A DNA stretch of 64,000 nucleotides from an uncultured Bacteroidales bacterium (GCA_947625885.1 CANQQA010000002.1:124001-188000), one strand, 5' to 3'; counted from the stretch's first letter, positions 53,626-62,475 are shown. Numbers and translations: made by a program. The notes: generated from the letters alone by a model not told the origin.

Positions 53626-54464
53626 TGAAAACAAAATTGATTAAAGCTGCCATTTGCTTGTGTATGGTTTTGGTCGGCTGTACAGGTACGGGACAGAAAA
53701 ACGATAATGGGAACAGCTCACCGTCGGGTACGCCTGTTTCAAAGCCGCTTAATATTTCAATATATATCGATCTGTCCGACCGCATCAAACAACCGCAGCA
53801 AGTAGAACGCGATTTGGCGATTGTCGATTATCTGACCGATTATTTCCGACAAGAGACATTAACTCCTAAAATATTGAAGAGCAAAAACAATATGAAAGTC
53901 TTTTTTTCTCCGGCGCCGGATAGCCCGGATATTTCGATGCTTGCCGACAGTTTGTGTGTAGATATAACGAAATATCAAGGCGTGGAGAAGAAAAATACCT
54001 TGTTGGCAATGAAAACAAGATTCCACACGAATTTACAATCCATATATGAAAAGACAATAAAACAAGGCAAGTGGGTGGGGTGTGATATATGGGATTTTTT
54101 CAGCAATAAAGATGTGGATCGTCTCTGCATTCGTAGTGGTTTCAGAAATATTCTCATCATTCTTACCGATGGATATTTGTATCATAAAGGAGATATGCTG
54201 AAAGAGGGTAATGCTTATTCCTATGTCTTGCCGCAAACTTTGGAAAATCCGAATTCATCATTGATTGTGAAGCGAACAGGGCTTGATTCGTTGGAAGTAA
54301 GAATCCTTGAAATAAATCCGAAGGATATTAAAAAACAGCCCAAAATGGTCGAAGTATTGGAAAATTGGTTGAAGGGCATGGGCGTGAAAGCAGAAAATAT
54401 GACCGTTTATCATACGGATCTTCCTACCCATACTCGGACGGTAATAGAGAACTTTCTTAGGTGA
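53622..54464 (+). CDS. vWA-like lipoprotein
   Basis: This 280-aa lipoprotein has lipobox LVGC (Cys20) and a Ser/Asn-rich tether. The rest resembles a von Willebrand factor A domain: first strand LNISIYIDLSDRI near residue 45, with DLSDR in the place of the DxSxS metal-site motif, and RNILIILTDGYL near residue 180 in the place of the distal acidic loop. The exact threonine ligand is uncertain. It starts within the stop of the membrane protein (ATGA), so translation is coupled. TerB and vWA proteins recur together in ter-type stress systems, but an extracytoplasmic vWA lipoprotein in this setting is unusual. Confidence 0.65.
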   Translation: MMKTKLIKAAICLCMVLVGCTGTGQKNDNGNSSPSGTPVSKPLNISIYIDLSDRIKQPQQVERDLAIVDYLTDYFRQETLTPKILKSKNNMKVFFSPAPDSPDISMLADSLCVDITKYQGVEKKNTLLAMKTRFHTNLQSIYEKTIKQGKWVGCDIWDFFSNKDVDRLCIRSGFRNILIILTDGYLYHKGDMLKEGNAYSYVLPQTLENPNSSLIVKRTGLDSLEVRILEINPKDIKKQPKMVEVLENWLKGMGVKAENMTVYHTDLPTHTRTVIENFLR

Positions 54465-54546
54465 TGTTGCGTCGCATTTGTTTCGTGGAGCCGTTTTGAT
54501 ATTTCTGCAAAAATAGGCATCTTTGCAGGATAAATCAAAAAAGACC

Positions 54547-55629
54547 ATGATAAAGATTGGAGACAAGGTGCGATTTCTGAATGCCGTAGGCGGGGGCGTG
54601 GTGCGCCGCATCGACCGCGACATCGTTTTTGTGGAGGAGGAAGACGGTTTTGAAACGCCGATTCTCGCCCGTGAATGCGTAGTGATAGAGGAGGGCAGGG
54701 TGCAGGACAAGGGTGTGCCGCCCGTCGGCAAAGACGAGGAGCCGCGCCGGCACGGCGGGTCGCCCAAACAGCCGGCAGCCCCGCAACCCGACGATGAGGA
54801 CGAGGAAATGAAGTTTCCCGTCGAGGAAACCCGTGAAGGCGAGCGGCTCAGCCTCTACCTCGCATTTGTGCCCGAAGATACCGCACGGCTCGACAAAACG
54901 ACGTTCGATGCCTATCTGATAAACGACAGCAACTATTATCTCGACTATATCTGCCTTTCCCGCTGCGACGACGGCGGCTGGCAGCTGCGCAGCCGCGGCA
55001 CGGCGGAACCGAACATACAGGTGCGTCTGGAAACTTTCGACCGCGAGACGCTCGGCGAGTGGGAGCATCTTTCGGTGCAAGCCGTTGCCTACAAGCGGGG
55101 TAAAAATTTCGAATGCAAAGAACCGGTGTCGGTATCGCTGCATATCGACCCCGTGAAATTCTATAAACTGCACACTTTCGGCACGAACGAATTTTTCGAT
55201 GAAATGGCGTGGGTGCTGCCGCTTGTGGAGCGGGATTTGCCGATGAAATCGCTGCATATCGACGCACAGACGCTGGCGCGGGCTATGCACGAGAAACACG
55301 ACGACGCTCCTGTGCGCCGATCGGAACCCCGCAAGCAATCCCGCAACGAAATCGTGGAGGTCGATCTCCACATTCACGAACTGGTCGATACGACCGCCGG
55401 CATGAGCAACGGCGATATGCTGCAACTGCAATTGCAGACTTTCCGCGATACGCTCGAACAACATAAGGGCGAGAAAGGTCGCAAAATCGTATTCATACAC
55501 GGAAAAGGCGACGGCGTACTGCGGCGCGCCATTCTCGACGAGTTGCAGCGTCGCTACAAGCACTACGACTATCAGGACGCCTCGTTTCGCGAATACGGAT
55601 TCGGCGCCACGCAGGTTACGATACGGTAA
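54547..55629 (+). CDS. DUF2027 and Smr-domain protein
   Basis: This 360-aa protein has an N-terminal DUF2027 region (MIKIGDKVRFLNAVGGGVVRRI, then a beta domain about 90-240). A C-terminal Smr domain (~285-360) has VDLHIHELVD and the HGKGDGVLR loop typical of MutS2-type Smr endonucleases. A Pro/Glu-rich linker lies near residues 55-80. The ATG at 54547 is used because the TTG eight codons earlier lies inside promoter-like sequence. It is common in Bacteroidetes, probably in nucleic-acid processing, but no function is established. It converges with the sirtuin gene. Confidence 0.88.
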   Translation: MIKIGDKVRFLNAVGGGVVRRIDRDIVFVEEEDGFETPILARECVVIEEGRVQDKGVPPVGKDEEPRRHGGSPKQPAAPQPDDEDEEMKFPVEETREGERLSLYLAFVPEDTARLDKTTFDAYLINDSNYYLDYICLSRCDDGGWQLRSRGTAEPNIQVRLETFDRETLGEWEHLSVQAVAYKRGKNFECKEPVSVSLHIDPVKFYKLHTFGTNEFFDEMAWVLPLVERDLPMKSLHIDAQTLARAMHEKHDDAPVRRSEPRKQSRNEIVEVDLHIHELVDTTAGMSNGDMLQLQLQTFRDTLEQHKGEKGRKIVFIHGKGDGVLRRAILDELQRRYKHYDYQDASFREYGFGATQVTIR

Positions 55630-55653
55630 CGGCGATCGTCGCCATGCCGTCGG

Positions 55654-56355
55654 TTATTTGTATTCTTGCAGCAGGGCGGTAAGCTCTTTCACCCCTTCGC
55701 TCGCCCCTTTGGCGATGACGTGCGTTATCCGACCGCTCACGTCGTTTACGGGGTTGGGGTCGATGAGGAATGCCGGCACGCCGGAGCGTATGTAGCGCAA
55801 CAGCCCTGCGGCGGGATAGACATTCAGCGACGTGCCGATGACGACGAAAATATCGGCTTTCTCCACCTCCTCGATGGCATCTTCGATCAAAGGTACGGCT
55901 TCGCCGAACCATACGATGTGCGGACGCAGCTGCGACCCTTTTTCGCAAAGGTCGCCGAGTTTGGTATCCAAGTGGTCGGGCGCGACGTCGTAAACCAGAC
56001 TGTCATCGACCGACGAGCGCACTTTCATCAACTCCCCGTGCAGGTGTATGACGTTTCGGCTTCCGGCGGCTTCGTGCAGATTATCCACGTTTTGCGTGAT
56101 GATGCGCACATCGAAATCGTTTTCGAGAGCAACAAGCCCCCGATGTCCGTCGTTGGGCGATACGTTCATCAATTCCCGCCGGCGGGAGTTGTAGAAGTCC
56201 AATACCTGCTGCGGGTTGCGCGCCCACCCTTCGGGCGTTGCCACCTCTTCGACACGGTAGCCCGACCAGAGTCCGTTGCTTCCGCGAAAAACCGCCAAGC
56301 CGCTTTCCGCGCTCATGCCTGCGCCCGTGAGGACGACCAAATGTTTTTTATCCAT
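55654..56355 (-). CDS. cobB: NAD-dependent protein deacylase (sirtuin)
   Basis: This 233-aa Sir2 enzyme removes acyl groups from lysines using NAD. The NAD site is GAGMSAESGLAVFRG (11-25), followed by QNVDNLHEAAG (88-98) and the catalytic His106 in HLHGE. Tyr55 and Arg58 (FYNSRR) match the residues that give CobB/SIRT5 activity on succinyl and malonyl lysine. The zinc-binding cysteine pairs usual in sirtuins are missing between residues 112 and 145, where only Cys137 remains. That looks like a lineage feature rather than damage. It converges with the Smr gene. Confidence 0.92.
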   Translation of the reverse strand: MDKKHLVVLTGAGMSAESGLAVFRGSNGLWSGYRVEEVATPEGWARNPQQVLDFYNSRRRELMNVSPNDGHRGLVALENDFDVRIITQNVDNLHEAAGSRNVIHLHGELMKVRSSVDDSLVYDVAPDHLDTKLGDLCEKGSQLRPHIVWFGEAVPLIEDAIEEVEKADIFVVIGTSLNVYPAAGLLRYIRSGVPAFLIDPNPVNDVSGRITHVIAKGASEGVKELTALLQEYK

Positions 56356-56497
56356 GGTGAAATGTGTTTTTGCGACGTTTCCTGCAAAATTAGAAATTTT
56401 TTTGTGTCAAAAAAGAAATCTCTGCAATAAAAACCGTATCTTCGCCTCGCTTTTCACGGAAATGTGAAAGTTTCCAATAAAATCATAACTTACGGAT

Positions 56498-57082
56498 ATG
56501 GATAAATTAAGTTACGCTTTGGGTTTGAGCATGGGCAACAACTTCAAATCGTCGGGCATCGCAGCATTGTCGGTCGATGATTTTGCGCGCGGCGTGCAAG
56601 CTGTTTATGAAAATGCGAAACCTGAAATGACCTACGACGAAGCCAAGCAAATCGTGAACGACTATTTCACCCGTTTGCAGCAGGAGGTTGAGGAGCGTAA
56701 TTTGCGTGCCGGAGAAGCCTTTTTGGCAGAAAACAAAAAGCGTGCCGGCGTGGTAACGCTGCCCAGCGGATTGCAGTACGAAGTGCTGACGGAGGGCAAG
56801 GGACGTCGTCCGTCGGCAACCGACCGCGTGCAGTGCCATTATCACGGCACGCTTATCGACGGCACGGTGTTCGACAGCTCCGTGCAGCGGGGCACGCCTG
56901 CCGTGTTCGGCGTCAATCAGGTGATACCCGGCTGGGTGGAGGCGTTGCAACTCATGCCCGAAGGCTCACGTTGGAAACTTTATATTCCCTCTGAACTCGC
57001 ATACGGAAAACGGGGTGCCGGAGGCAGCATTGCCCCCAACAGCGCACTCGTTTTTGAAGTGGAACTCATAAAAATCATTTAA
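56498..57082 (+). CDS. FKBP-type peptidyl-prolyl isomerase (FklB-like)
   Basis: This 194-aa FKBP has an N-terminal dimerisation helix region (~1-85) and a C-terminal FKBP domain (~90-194). The isomerase core reads YHGTLIDGTVFDSS, VFGVNQVIPGWVEALQLMPEGSRW and LYIPSELAYGKRGAGGSIAPN, so all pocket residues are present. There is no signal peptide, so it is probably cytoplasmic. It is followed 10 bases later by a paralog with a lipoprotein signal; the two form one operon. Confidence 0.93.
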   Translation: MDKLSYALGLSMGNNFKSSGIAALSVDDFARGVQAVYENAKPEMTYDEAKQIVNDYFTRLQQEVEERNLRAGEAFLAENKKRAGVVTLPSGLQYEVLTEGKGRRPSATDRVQCHYHGTLIDGTVFDSSVQRGTPAVFGVNQVIPGWVEALQLMPEGSRWKLYIPSELAYGKRGAGGSIAPNSALVFEVELIKII

Positions 57083-57092
57083 TCATAAAACG

Positions 57093-57932
57093 ATGAAAAA
57101 AATTGTAATCAGTTTGGCGGCAGCCTTGTCATTTGCCGCCGTATCGTGCGACTCTTGCAAGTCGGTCAAGGAATTGAACAGCGAAACCGATTCGTTGTCT
57201 TATGCATTCGGTATTTTAGCCGGTGGCGATGTATTGAACGGCGTGCAGCGCATGGACCCGGCTGTGGATATGGCTCAATTCTTCAAAGGAGCAAAAGAGG
57301 GATTGAAAGGCGATTCCACCAAATTTTCGTACGAATTGGGCTACTCCTTTGCGCTCTCCATGAAACAACAAATGGAAAAAATGTACAAGCAATTGGATAT
57401 AACCGTCGATAAAGGCATCTTCATGGCAGCCCTTTGCGCTGCTGTGGATAAGGATTCCACCGCATTGATGAACGAGATGGTTGCCCAAGTTGCATGGCAG
57501 TCGATTTTGACCGCTGCCGATGAAAGAAAAATGGCTTCGTCGCCGGAAGCAATTCAGAACAAAGCCGACGGTGAAGCCTTCTTGGCTGCCAAAGCAAAGG
57601 AAGAAGGAATTGTTGCCACCCCCAGCGGACTGCTCTACAAAGTACAGAAAGCCGGCAAGGGCGAAGCTGCCAAAATGGGAGATAAGGTAAAGGTGAATTA
57701 CAAAGGCACGCTGGCTGACGGTACCCAGTTCGACGCCAACGATAATGTGCAGATGACCGTCGGTCAGATGGTACCCGGATTCAACGAAGCTCTCATGCTG
57801 ATGTCGCCCGGGGCAAAATATACGATATACATTCCTTCGGAGTTGGGATATGGCGTGCGCGGTCGCGGAGCCCTTATTCCCACCAATTCGGTTCTTGTTT
57901 TCGATGTGGAATTGTTGGAAATCGTAAAATAA
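57093..57932 (+). CDS. FKBP-type peptidyl-prolyl isomerase lipoprotein
   Basis: This 279-aa paralog of the preceding FKBP has lipobox AVSC (Cys19), so it acts in the envelope. The helical N-terminal domain is longer (~25-165). The FKBP domain at ~180-279 has VNYKGTLADGTQFDAND, GQMVPGFNEALMLMSPGAKYTIYIPSELGYG and ends VFDVELLEIVK. It likely helps fold secreted or outer-membrane proteins. It is last in the operon, before a strong terminator. Confidence 0.93.
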   Translation: MKKIVISLAAALSFAAVSCDSCKSVKELNSETDSLSYAFGILAGGDVLNGVQRMDPAVDMAQFFKGAKEGLKGDSTKFSYELGYSFALSMKQQMEKMYKQLDITVDKGIFMAALCAAVDKDSTALMNEMVAQVAWQSILTAADERKMASSPEAIQNKADGEAFLAAKAKEEGIVATPSGLLYKVQKAGKGEAAKMGDKVKVNYKGTLADGTQFDANDNVQMTVGQMVPGFNEALMLMSPGAKYTIYIPSELGYGVRGRGALIPTNSVLVFDVELLEIVK

Positions 57933-57960
57933 CAAATAACAGATAGTTATTATTTATGAA

Positions 57961-57997
57961 GAAAGGTTCGGGATTTATTTCGAACCTTTCTTTTTTT
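57961..57997 (+). terminator. Terminator of the FKBP operon
   Basis: A 10-bp stem GAAAGGTTCG / CGAACCTTTC with a 10-nt loop is followed by seven T residues, 29 bases past the stop. Confidence 0.9.
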
Positions 57998-58120
57998 GAA
58001 AAGAATTTTTATCAAAAAGAAATTTTAGAGAAAATATACATTATTTCACTATTTGAATGAACAACAATATCAAAAAAAGAGTATTTTTGCTTTACCAAAA
58101 ACAGAACTAAAACCGATATT

Positions 58121-58588
58121 ATGGAGAAGATTGATAATCTTGACCGTCAAATCCTCGAAATCATCATGCGCAATGCACGTATTCCGTCGAAAGATGTAGC
58201 AGCCAAATGCGGCGTTTCGCGTGCAGCCATACACCAACGCATACAGCGATTGATTGATATGAATGTGATTGTCGGCTCCGGCTATCACGTCAATCCCAAG
58301 ATTCTGGGGTATCGTACGTGTACTTATATTGGAGTCCGTCTTGAAAAAGGCTCCATGTACAAAGATGTCGTGCCTGAGCTGTCGAAGATTCCCGAAGTAG
58401 TGGAATGCCATTTCACCACCGGTCCCTACACGATGCTCTGCAAGCTCTATGCCCGCGACAACGAACATCTGATGCAGTTGATAAACGACCATGTACAGCA
58501 GATTCCGGGTGTCGTATCGACCGAAACCCTCATATCGCTCGATCAAAGCCTCAACAGGGAAATTCCTATCAATAAGCCGGAAGAGTAA
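58121..58588 (+). CDS. Lrp/AsnC family transcriptional regulator
   Basis: This 155-aa regulator has the N-terminal helix-turn-helix (LDRQILEIIMRNARIPSKDVA, then CGVSRAAIHQRIQRL, residues ~6-45). The C-terminal RAM/AsnC ligand domain is at ~65-145 (VVECHFTTGPYTMLCKLYARD). The length is standard. A -7 box TATTTTTG lies at 58082-58089. It stands alone with its own terminator, and its targets cannot be read from context. Regulation by an amino acid, possibly leucine, is the family norm. Confidence 0.93.
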   Translation: MEKIDNLDRQILEIIMRNARIPSKDVAAKCGVSRAAIHQRIQRLIDMNVIVGSGYHVNPKILGYRTCTYIGVRLEKGSMYKDVVPELSKIPEVVECHFTTGPYTMLCKLYARDNEHLMQLINDHVQQIPGVVSTETLISLDQSLNREIPINKPEE

Positions 58589-58605
58589 GGCGTATGTGTC
58601 GCTAT

Positions 58606-58638
58606 AAAAATCCGTCCTTTTGCAAGAACGGATTTTTT
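58606..58638 (+). terminator. Terminator between the Lrp gene and ribF
   Basis: AAAAATCCGT pairs with ACGGATTTTTT around an internal CTT/AAG extension and short loop. With A- and T-runs on both sides it can serve both converging transcripts. Confidence 0.78.
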
Positions 58639-58654
58639 CTTTTCTCAACACACC

Positions 58655-59578
58655 TTAGAACAGAATGCCGAGCGCTTTTTCTCGGTCGTGCAGCAGCTGC
58701 ATGCGCAGCGACTCTATATTGTCCATGTGGTATTCCGGTCGCAGGAACTCCACAAATTCTATGCGGAGTCGCTGCCCGTAGAGCGAGCCGTTGAAATCGA
58801 ACAGATGCGCTTCGATGTTTTTCACCCGACTGTCGGGCGTAACGGTGGGGTGTGTCCCCACGTTCAACATACCGCCGTATTCTTTGCCGTCGTCGAGCCA
58901 CACCCGTACGGCGTATGCCCCGTTGGCGGGAATTATCTTGTCGGCACACGCAGGAACGATATTGGCGGTCGGAAATCCGATGCGCCGACCGAGTTGCTGC
59001 CCTTCCACAACGGTACCTTCCAGACGATATGGGTAGGAGAGCAGGTGGGCGGCTTCACGCACCTCTCCGCTGCCGAGCAGCCGGCGTATGACGGAAGAAC
59101 TTGCTTTGCACCCGTCGGGCATATAGGCTGCCGATTGCGATACCGTAACGCCGAGTCTCTCACCGTAACGGCGGTAATCGTCGGACGTGTCGCTGCTGTT
59201 GTGCCCAAACCGATGGTCGTATCCCATTGTCAGATGCTGTACGCTGTAACGTTCGTGTATCAGTGCCATGAAATCGTATGCCGACAAGCCGGCGACGACA
59301 GGGGTGAAATCGAGCAGTATGCAGAAGTCGATACCGGTTGCGGCGAGCAATGCCATTCGTTCTTCGGTCGTGGTGAGCAGCGGCATATGCTCGTGTGTCA
59401 GTACGGTTTTCGGGTGTTCGCGGAAAGTGATGATTCCCGATGCCAGTCCTTTTTCGGCGGCAGCGGTCTGCACGTCGGCAAGCAGGGCGCGATGCCCCGC
59501 GTGTACCCCGTCGAAAAATCCGATGGTGGCTGCCAATCCTTTTTCCGGACGGAACGGTAGAGATTCGATAATTTGCAT
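58655..59578 (-). CDS. ribF: Bifunctional riboflavin kinase / FAD synthetase
   Basis: RibF (307 aa) makes FMN and FAD from riboflavin. The N-terminal adenylyltransferase domain has GFFDGVHAGHRALL (HxGH) near residue 21 and MGYDHRFGHN near residue 118. The C-terminal flavokinase has GRRIGFPTANI near residue 200. The start at 59578 is preferred: ten further codons are open, but they include a -7 box (TATTTTTG, 59598-59605 on the minus strand). It is divergent from mscL and monocistronic. Confidence 0.95.
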   Translation of the reverse strand: MQIIESLPFRPEKGLAATIGFFDGVHAGHRALLADVQTAAAEKGLASGIITFREHPKTVLTHEHMPLLTTTEERMALLAATGIDFCILLDFTPVVAGLSAYDFMALIHERYSVQHLTMGYDHRFGHNSSDTSDDYRRYGERLGVTVSQSAAYMPDGCKASSSVIRRLLGSGEVREAAHLLSYPYRLEGTVVEGQQLGRRIGFPTANIVPACADKIIPANGAYAVRVWLDDGKEYGGMLNVGTHPTVTPDSRVKNIEAHLFDFNGSLYGQRLRIEFVEFLRPEYHMDNIESLRMQLLHDREKALGILF

Positions 59579-59708
59579 GGTGTCGTTCAAGTCGGAACAA
59601 AAATACATAAACTTTTACATTTCTACCGATACACGACGGCGGATTAACGTTTATTTTTCCGATAGCGTGTTCTTGCTGCGAATAATGACTGCTATCATAA
59701 GCGATAAA

Positions 59709-59740
59709 TTTGTTTTTTACATATAAAACATATATTTTTG
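59709..59740 (+). promoter_or_regulatory. Promoter of mscL
   Basis: TTTG (59709-59712), 20-bp spacer and TATTTTTG (59733-59740), 25 bases before the ATG. Confidence 0.82.
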
Positions 59741-59765
59741 CAAACAAATTAAAAATATATGTGCT

Positions 59766-60197
59766 ATGAAAATGCTTCAGGAATTTAAGGAATTTGCCAT
59801 GCGTGGCAATGTGGTCGATATGGCAGTCGGTGTTATCATCGGCGGTGCATTCGGCAAAATCGTTTCTTCGTTGGTTGCCGACGTTGTCATGCCGCTTATC
59901 GGTATTTTGATTGGCGGTATTGATTTTACGTCTTTGAAATGGACGTTCAAAGCTCCGGGTCTCGATTTGGCATCGCATGAAGTAACCGTGAACTATGGAA
60001 ACTTCATACAGGTAACGTTCGACTTTTTGGTAATCGCTTTCTCCATTTTCATGGTGATAAAACTCATCAACCGTTTTTCTGCGAAGAAGAAAGCTGCCGA
60101 AGAGGCTGCCGCTGCGGCTCCTGCTCCCGAACCTGTGGAACCCGACGATGTGAAGTTGCTGAAAGAAATTCGCGACCTCCTCAAAGAGAAAAAGTAA
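59766..60197 (+). CDS. mscL: Large-conductance mechanosensitive channel
   Basis: MscL (143 aa) is the pentameric pressure-relief channel of the inner membrane. The N-terminal amphipathic helix plus TM1 pore ([31 protein letters not shown]) and TM2 ([20 protein letters not shown]) are clear. An Ala/Pro/Glu linker leads to the C-terminal helical bundle ([15 protein letters not shown]). The gene is monocistronic. Confidence 0.97.
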   Translation: MKMLQEFKEFAMRGNVVDMAVGVIIGGAFGKIVSSLVADVVMPLIGILIGGIDFTSLKWTFKAPGLDLASHEVTVNYGNFIQVTFDFLVIAFSIFMVIKLINRFSAKKKAAEEAAAAAPAPEPVEPDDVKLLKEIRDLLKEKK

Positions 60198-60218
60198 TTA
60201 CAATAAATTTTATAAAGA

Positions 60219-60251
60219 AACGACCGACAGCACACAGTGCTGTCGGTCGTT
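60219..60251 (+). terminator. Terminator between mscL and the facing lipoprotein genes
   Basis: A 15-bp stem AACGACCGACAGCAC and its complement with a 3-nt loop is followed by CTTTTAT. It can act for mscL and, in reverse, for the paralogous lipoproteins. Confidence 0.85.
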
Positions 60252-60280
60252 CTTTTATCGGAATACCCGGTGCGATGTAT

Positions 60281-60835
60281 TTAGTTGGTTTTGCTGGTTT
60301 CGACGATCTTGTTTTTTTCTGCGTTTAAGTCAACCGTAAAAGAGGTACGATATAAGGGGCGCGATCCGACACTGGCGATTTTATCTTTTGCCGCGGTTGA
60401 TGTAGTTCCGCCTTGTGTCATCGAGTCATCTTTATCTTTGCCGTCGGAGAGAAAGATTTTTGTTGTACGGGTGTAAGAATAGCCGATACCGTAACTATCT
60501 TTTGTATATTCCACGCCCGTTTTGAGTGTACGTACTATTTGCAATGAAAAATCGCTCGGGAATTTTTCGCATGCAAAGCGCTTTTCCCATTTCCCCGTAA
60601 CGGGTTCCGTTTGGGTATTGCCGGCAAAATCGGTATATTCGGCAGTCAGGTCGAATACTTCTAACTGATCGGTGTTCGGCTCGATCGAAAAGGTATATTC
60701 CACTTTCGTTATCGTTGACGATTCGGTAGGATTTTGGGGTTCATTATCTTTTTTGTCGTCGTCGCTGCATGAAGCGGCACCCAAACCGAGCAATGCTATG
60801 GCACAGCCTAATAGAAATGTTTTTGTAGTTTTCAT
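60281..60835 (-). CDS. Small lipoprotein, tandem paralog 1
   Basis: This 184-aa lipoprotein has lipobox AASC (Cys23) followed by an acidic Asp/Asn tether. The body (~40-184) is a predicted beta-sandwich with TFSIEPNTDQLEVFDLTAEYTD, FAGNTQTEPVTGKWEK and LQIVRTLKTGVEYTKD strands. It is closely related to the gene 26 bases upstream (60862-61407), sharing an almost identical signal peptide and these strands. No named family was recognised. The product is expected at the cell surface or in the periplasm. Confidence 0.8.
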   Translation of the reverse strand: MKTTKTFLLGCAIALLGLGAASCSDDDKKDNEPQNPTESSTITKVEYTFSIEPNTDQLEVFDLTAEYTDFAGNTQTEPVTGKWEKRFACEKFPSDFSLQIVRTLKTGVEYTKDSYGIGYSYTRTTKIFLSDGKDKDDSMTQGGTTSTAAKDKIASVGSRPLYRTSFTVDLNAEKNKIVETSKTN

Positions 60836-60861
60836 AATGTTTTTATAATAAATTTCCTAGA

Positions 60862-61407
60862 TTAAATATTCGGAGTTGTCCCTATTTTTACGACATGATT
60901 TTTTTCTTCTGTCAAGTTAAACGTAAAAGAGATTACGTAATCATCTAATTTTAAGTAGTCTGCGATTGCATCTTTTTCCATGTCCATTTTGTCGTCCCTA
61001 TTAGTGCGTTCCAATAAAACGGGGGCAGCGGAGTCGGAAAGGAAATAGTTTATTTCGTCTGTATAGGTATAACCGAAATTATACATTTCTTTTGTTAATT
61101 CTACTCCGCTTTTGAGTGTACGTACTATTTTCAACGAGAAATTTTTGGAAGGAAATTCTTCGCATTCAAAAGTCTTTTCCCATTTTTTCGTCGTAACGGG
61201 TTCCGTTTGGATATTGCCGGCAAAATCGGTGTATTTGGCAGTCAGGTCGAATATTGCCAATTCATCGGCTTGTAGCTCAATAGTAATGGTGTATTTCGCT
61301 TTTGTTACTGTCGCTTGAGGTTCTTTATCGTCGTCGCTGCATGAAGCGGCTCCCAAACCGAACAATGCTATGGCACAGCCTAATAGAAATGTTTTTGTAG
61401 TTTTCAT
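60862..61407 (-). CDS. Small lipoprotein, tandem paralog 2
   Basis: This 181-aa lipoprotein is a paralog of the downstream gene. Its signal differs at one position (ALFGLGAASC, Cys23), and the strands TITIELQADELAIFDLTAKYTD and FAGNIQTEPVTTKKWEK align to the same positions. A poor -7 box (TATCTTCG) is at 61439-61446. It is the first gene of the pair. The origin is a recent tandem duplication; divergence is concentrated in the C-terminal half. Confidence 0.8.
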   Translation of the reverse strand: MKTTKTFLLGCAIALFGLGAASCSDDDKEPQATVTKAKYTITIELQADELAIFDLTAKYTDFAGNIQTEPVTTKKWEKTFECEEFPSKNFSLKIVRTLKSGVELTKEMYNFGYTYTDEINYFLSDSAAPVLLERTNRDDKMDMEKDAIADYLKLDDYVISFTFNLTEEKNHVVKIGTTPNI

Positions 61408-61454
61408 AATGTTTAATTTTATGATATGATTTACGGTGCGAAGATATTAAAAAT

Positions 61455-61485
61455 AAAAAAGGTTAGAAATTTTCTAACCTTTTTT
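61455..61485 (-). terminator. Terminator of the trxB operon
   Basis: AAAAAGGTTAGAAA and its complement form a nearly perfect 14-bp stem with a tiny loop. A- and T-runs on both sides make it bidirectional. It lies about 20 bases past the trxB stop. Confidence 0.85.
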
Positions 61486-61505
61486 GCGTTTTTTGTCGGA
61501 ATAAA

Positions 61506-62450
61506 TTACAAGCCTTTTTCCAGCAGGTATTTTTCGGCGTCGATAGCCGCACGGCAGCCGCTTGCCGCAGCCGTTACGGCTTGGCGGTACAGCGGGTCGG
61601 CAACGTCGCCGGCAGCAAATACGCCGGCAATGTTGGTTGCGGTGGTACGCCCGTCGGTTACGATGTAACCCGCTTCGTCGGTGGCGATGTCGGGGAATGC
61701 CTTTGTATTGGGTGTGTGCCCGATAGCGAGGAAGAATCCGTCGATAGCGATGTCGATGTATTCTTCACGGTCGGTGCCTTTGTGTTTTACGAGATGTGCT
61801 CCCTCTACGCCGTTTTCGCCGAACAGTCCGACGGTTTGGGTCTCGAACAACACCTCGATGTTTTGGCTCTGCATCACGCGCTCCTGCATGATTTTGGAGG
61901 CGCGCAAGTAGTCTTTCCGCACGATCATATATACTTTCGATGCCAGATGCGACAGATATACGGCTTCTTCGCAAGCCGTGTCGCCGCCCCCGACGACTGC
62001 CACGCGTTTTTTGCGATAGAAAAATCCGTCGCAGGTGGCGCAGGCGGAGACGCCTTGTCCGGCATATTTCGTTTCATCGGGCAGTCCGAGATATTTGGCG
62101 GAAGCGCCGGTGGCGATAATCAACGCATCGGCTTCGACCGTTTTTTCGCCGTCGATGGTAAGGCGGTAGGGGGTATGGGAAAAATCGCTTTGCGTAACGA
62201 TGCCGTTGCGTATGTCGGTGCCGAAACGTTGCGCCTGCCGTCGCAGCTGTTCCATCATTTCCGTTCCCGATACGCCTTCGGGGTAGCCCGGAAAGTTTTC
62301 TATATCGGTGGTAGTGGTCAGTTGTCCGCCCGGTTGTATGCCTTCGTACAATACGGGTGAGAGATTGGCGCGTGCGGCATAAATGGCGGCGGTAAATCCG
62401 GCAGGACCGGAACCTACGATAAGACAACGGATTCTTTCGATTGTTTCCAT
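61506..62450 (-). CDS. trxB: Thioredoxin reductase
   Basis: TrxB (314 aa) is a flavoprotein that reduces thioredoxin with NADPH. The FAD-binding motif is GSGPAGFTAAIYAAR near residue 13. The redox centre is CATC (Cys137 and Cys140), and VVGGGDTACEEAVYL near residue 150 binds NADPH. FAAGDVADPLYRQAVTAAASG near residue 275 completes FAD binding. It follows lolA by 25 bases, and the order ftsK-lolA-trxB is typical of Bacteroidales. Confidence 0.97.
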   Translation of the reverse strand: METIERIRCLIVGSGPAGFTAAIYAARANLSPVLYEGIQPGGQLTTTTDIENFPGYPEGVSGTEMMEQLRRQAQRFGTDIRNGIVTQSDFSHTPYRLTIDGEKTVEADALIIATGASAKYLGLPDETKYAGQGVSACATCDGFFYRKKRVAVVGGGDTACEEAVYLSHLASKVYMIVRKDYLRASKIMQERVMQSQNIEVLFETQTVGLFGENGVEGAHLVKHKGTDREEYIDIAIDGFFLAIGHTPNTKAFPDIATDEAGYIVTDGRTTATNIAGVFAAGDVADPLYRQAVTAAASGCRAAIDAEKYLLEKGL

Positions 62451-62475
62451 AGTTTTGATGTTTAGAATGTTTATG

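Noticed and set aside
51983-54464. Zorya-type or other named defence system
   Set aside because: The membrane protein lacks MotA-like helices and there is no helicase or nuclease in the operon, so it does not match a known defence system.
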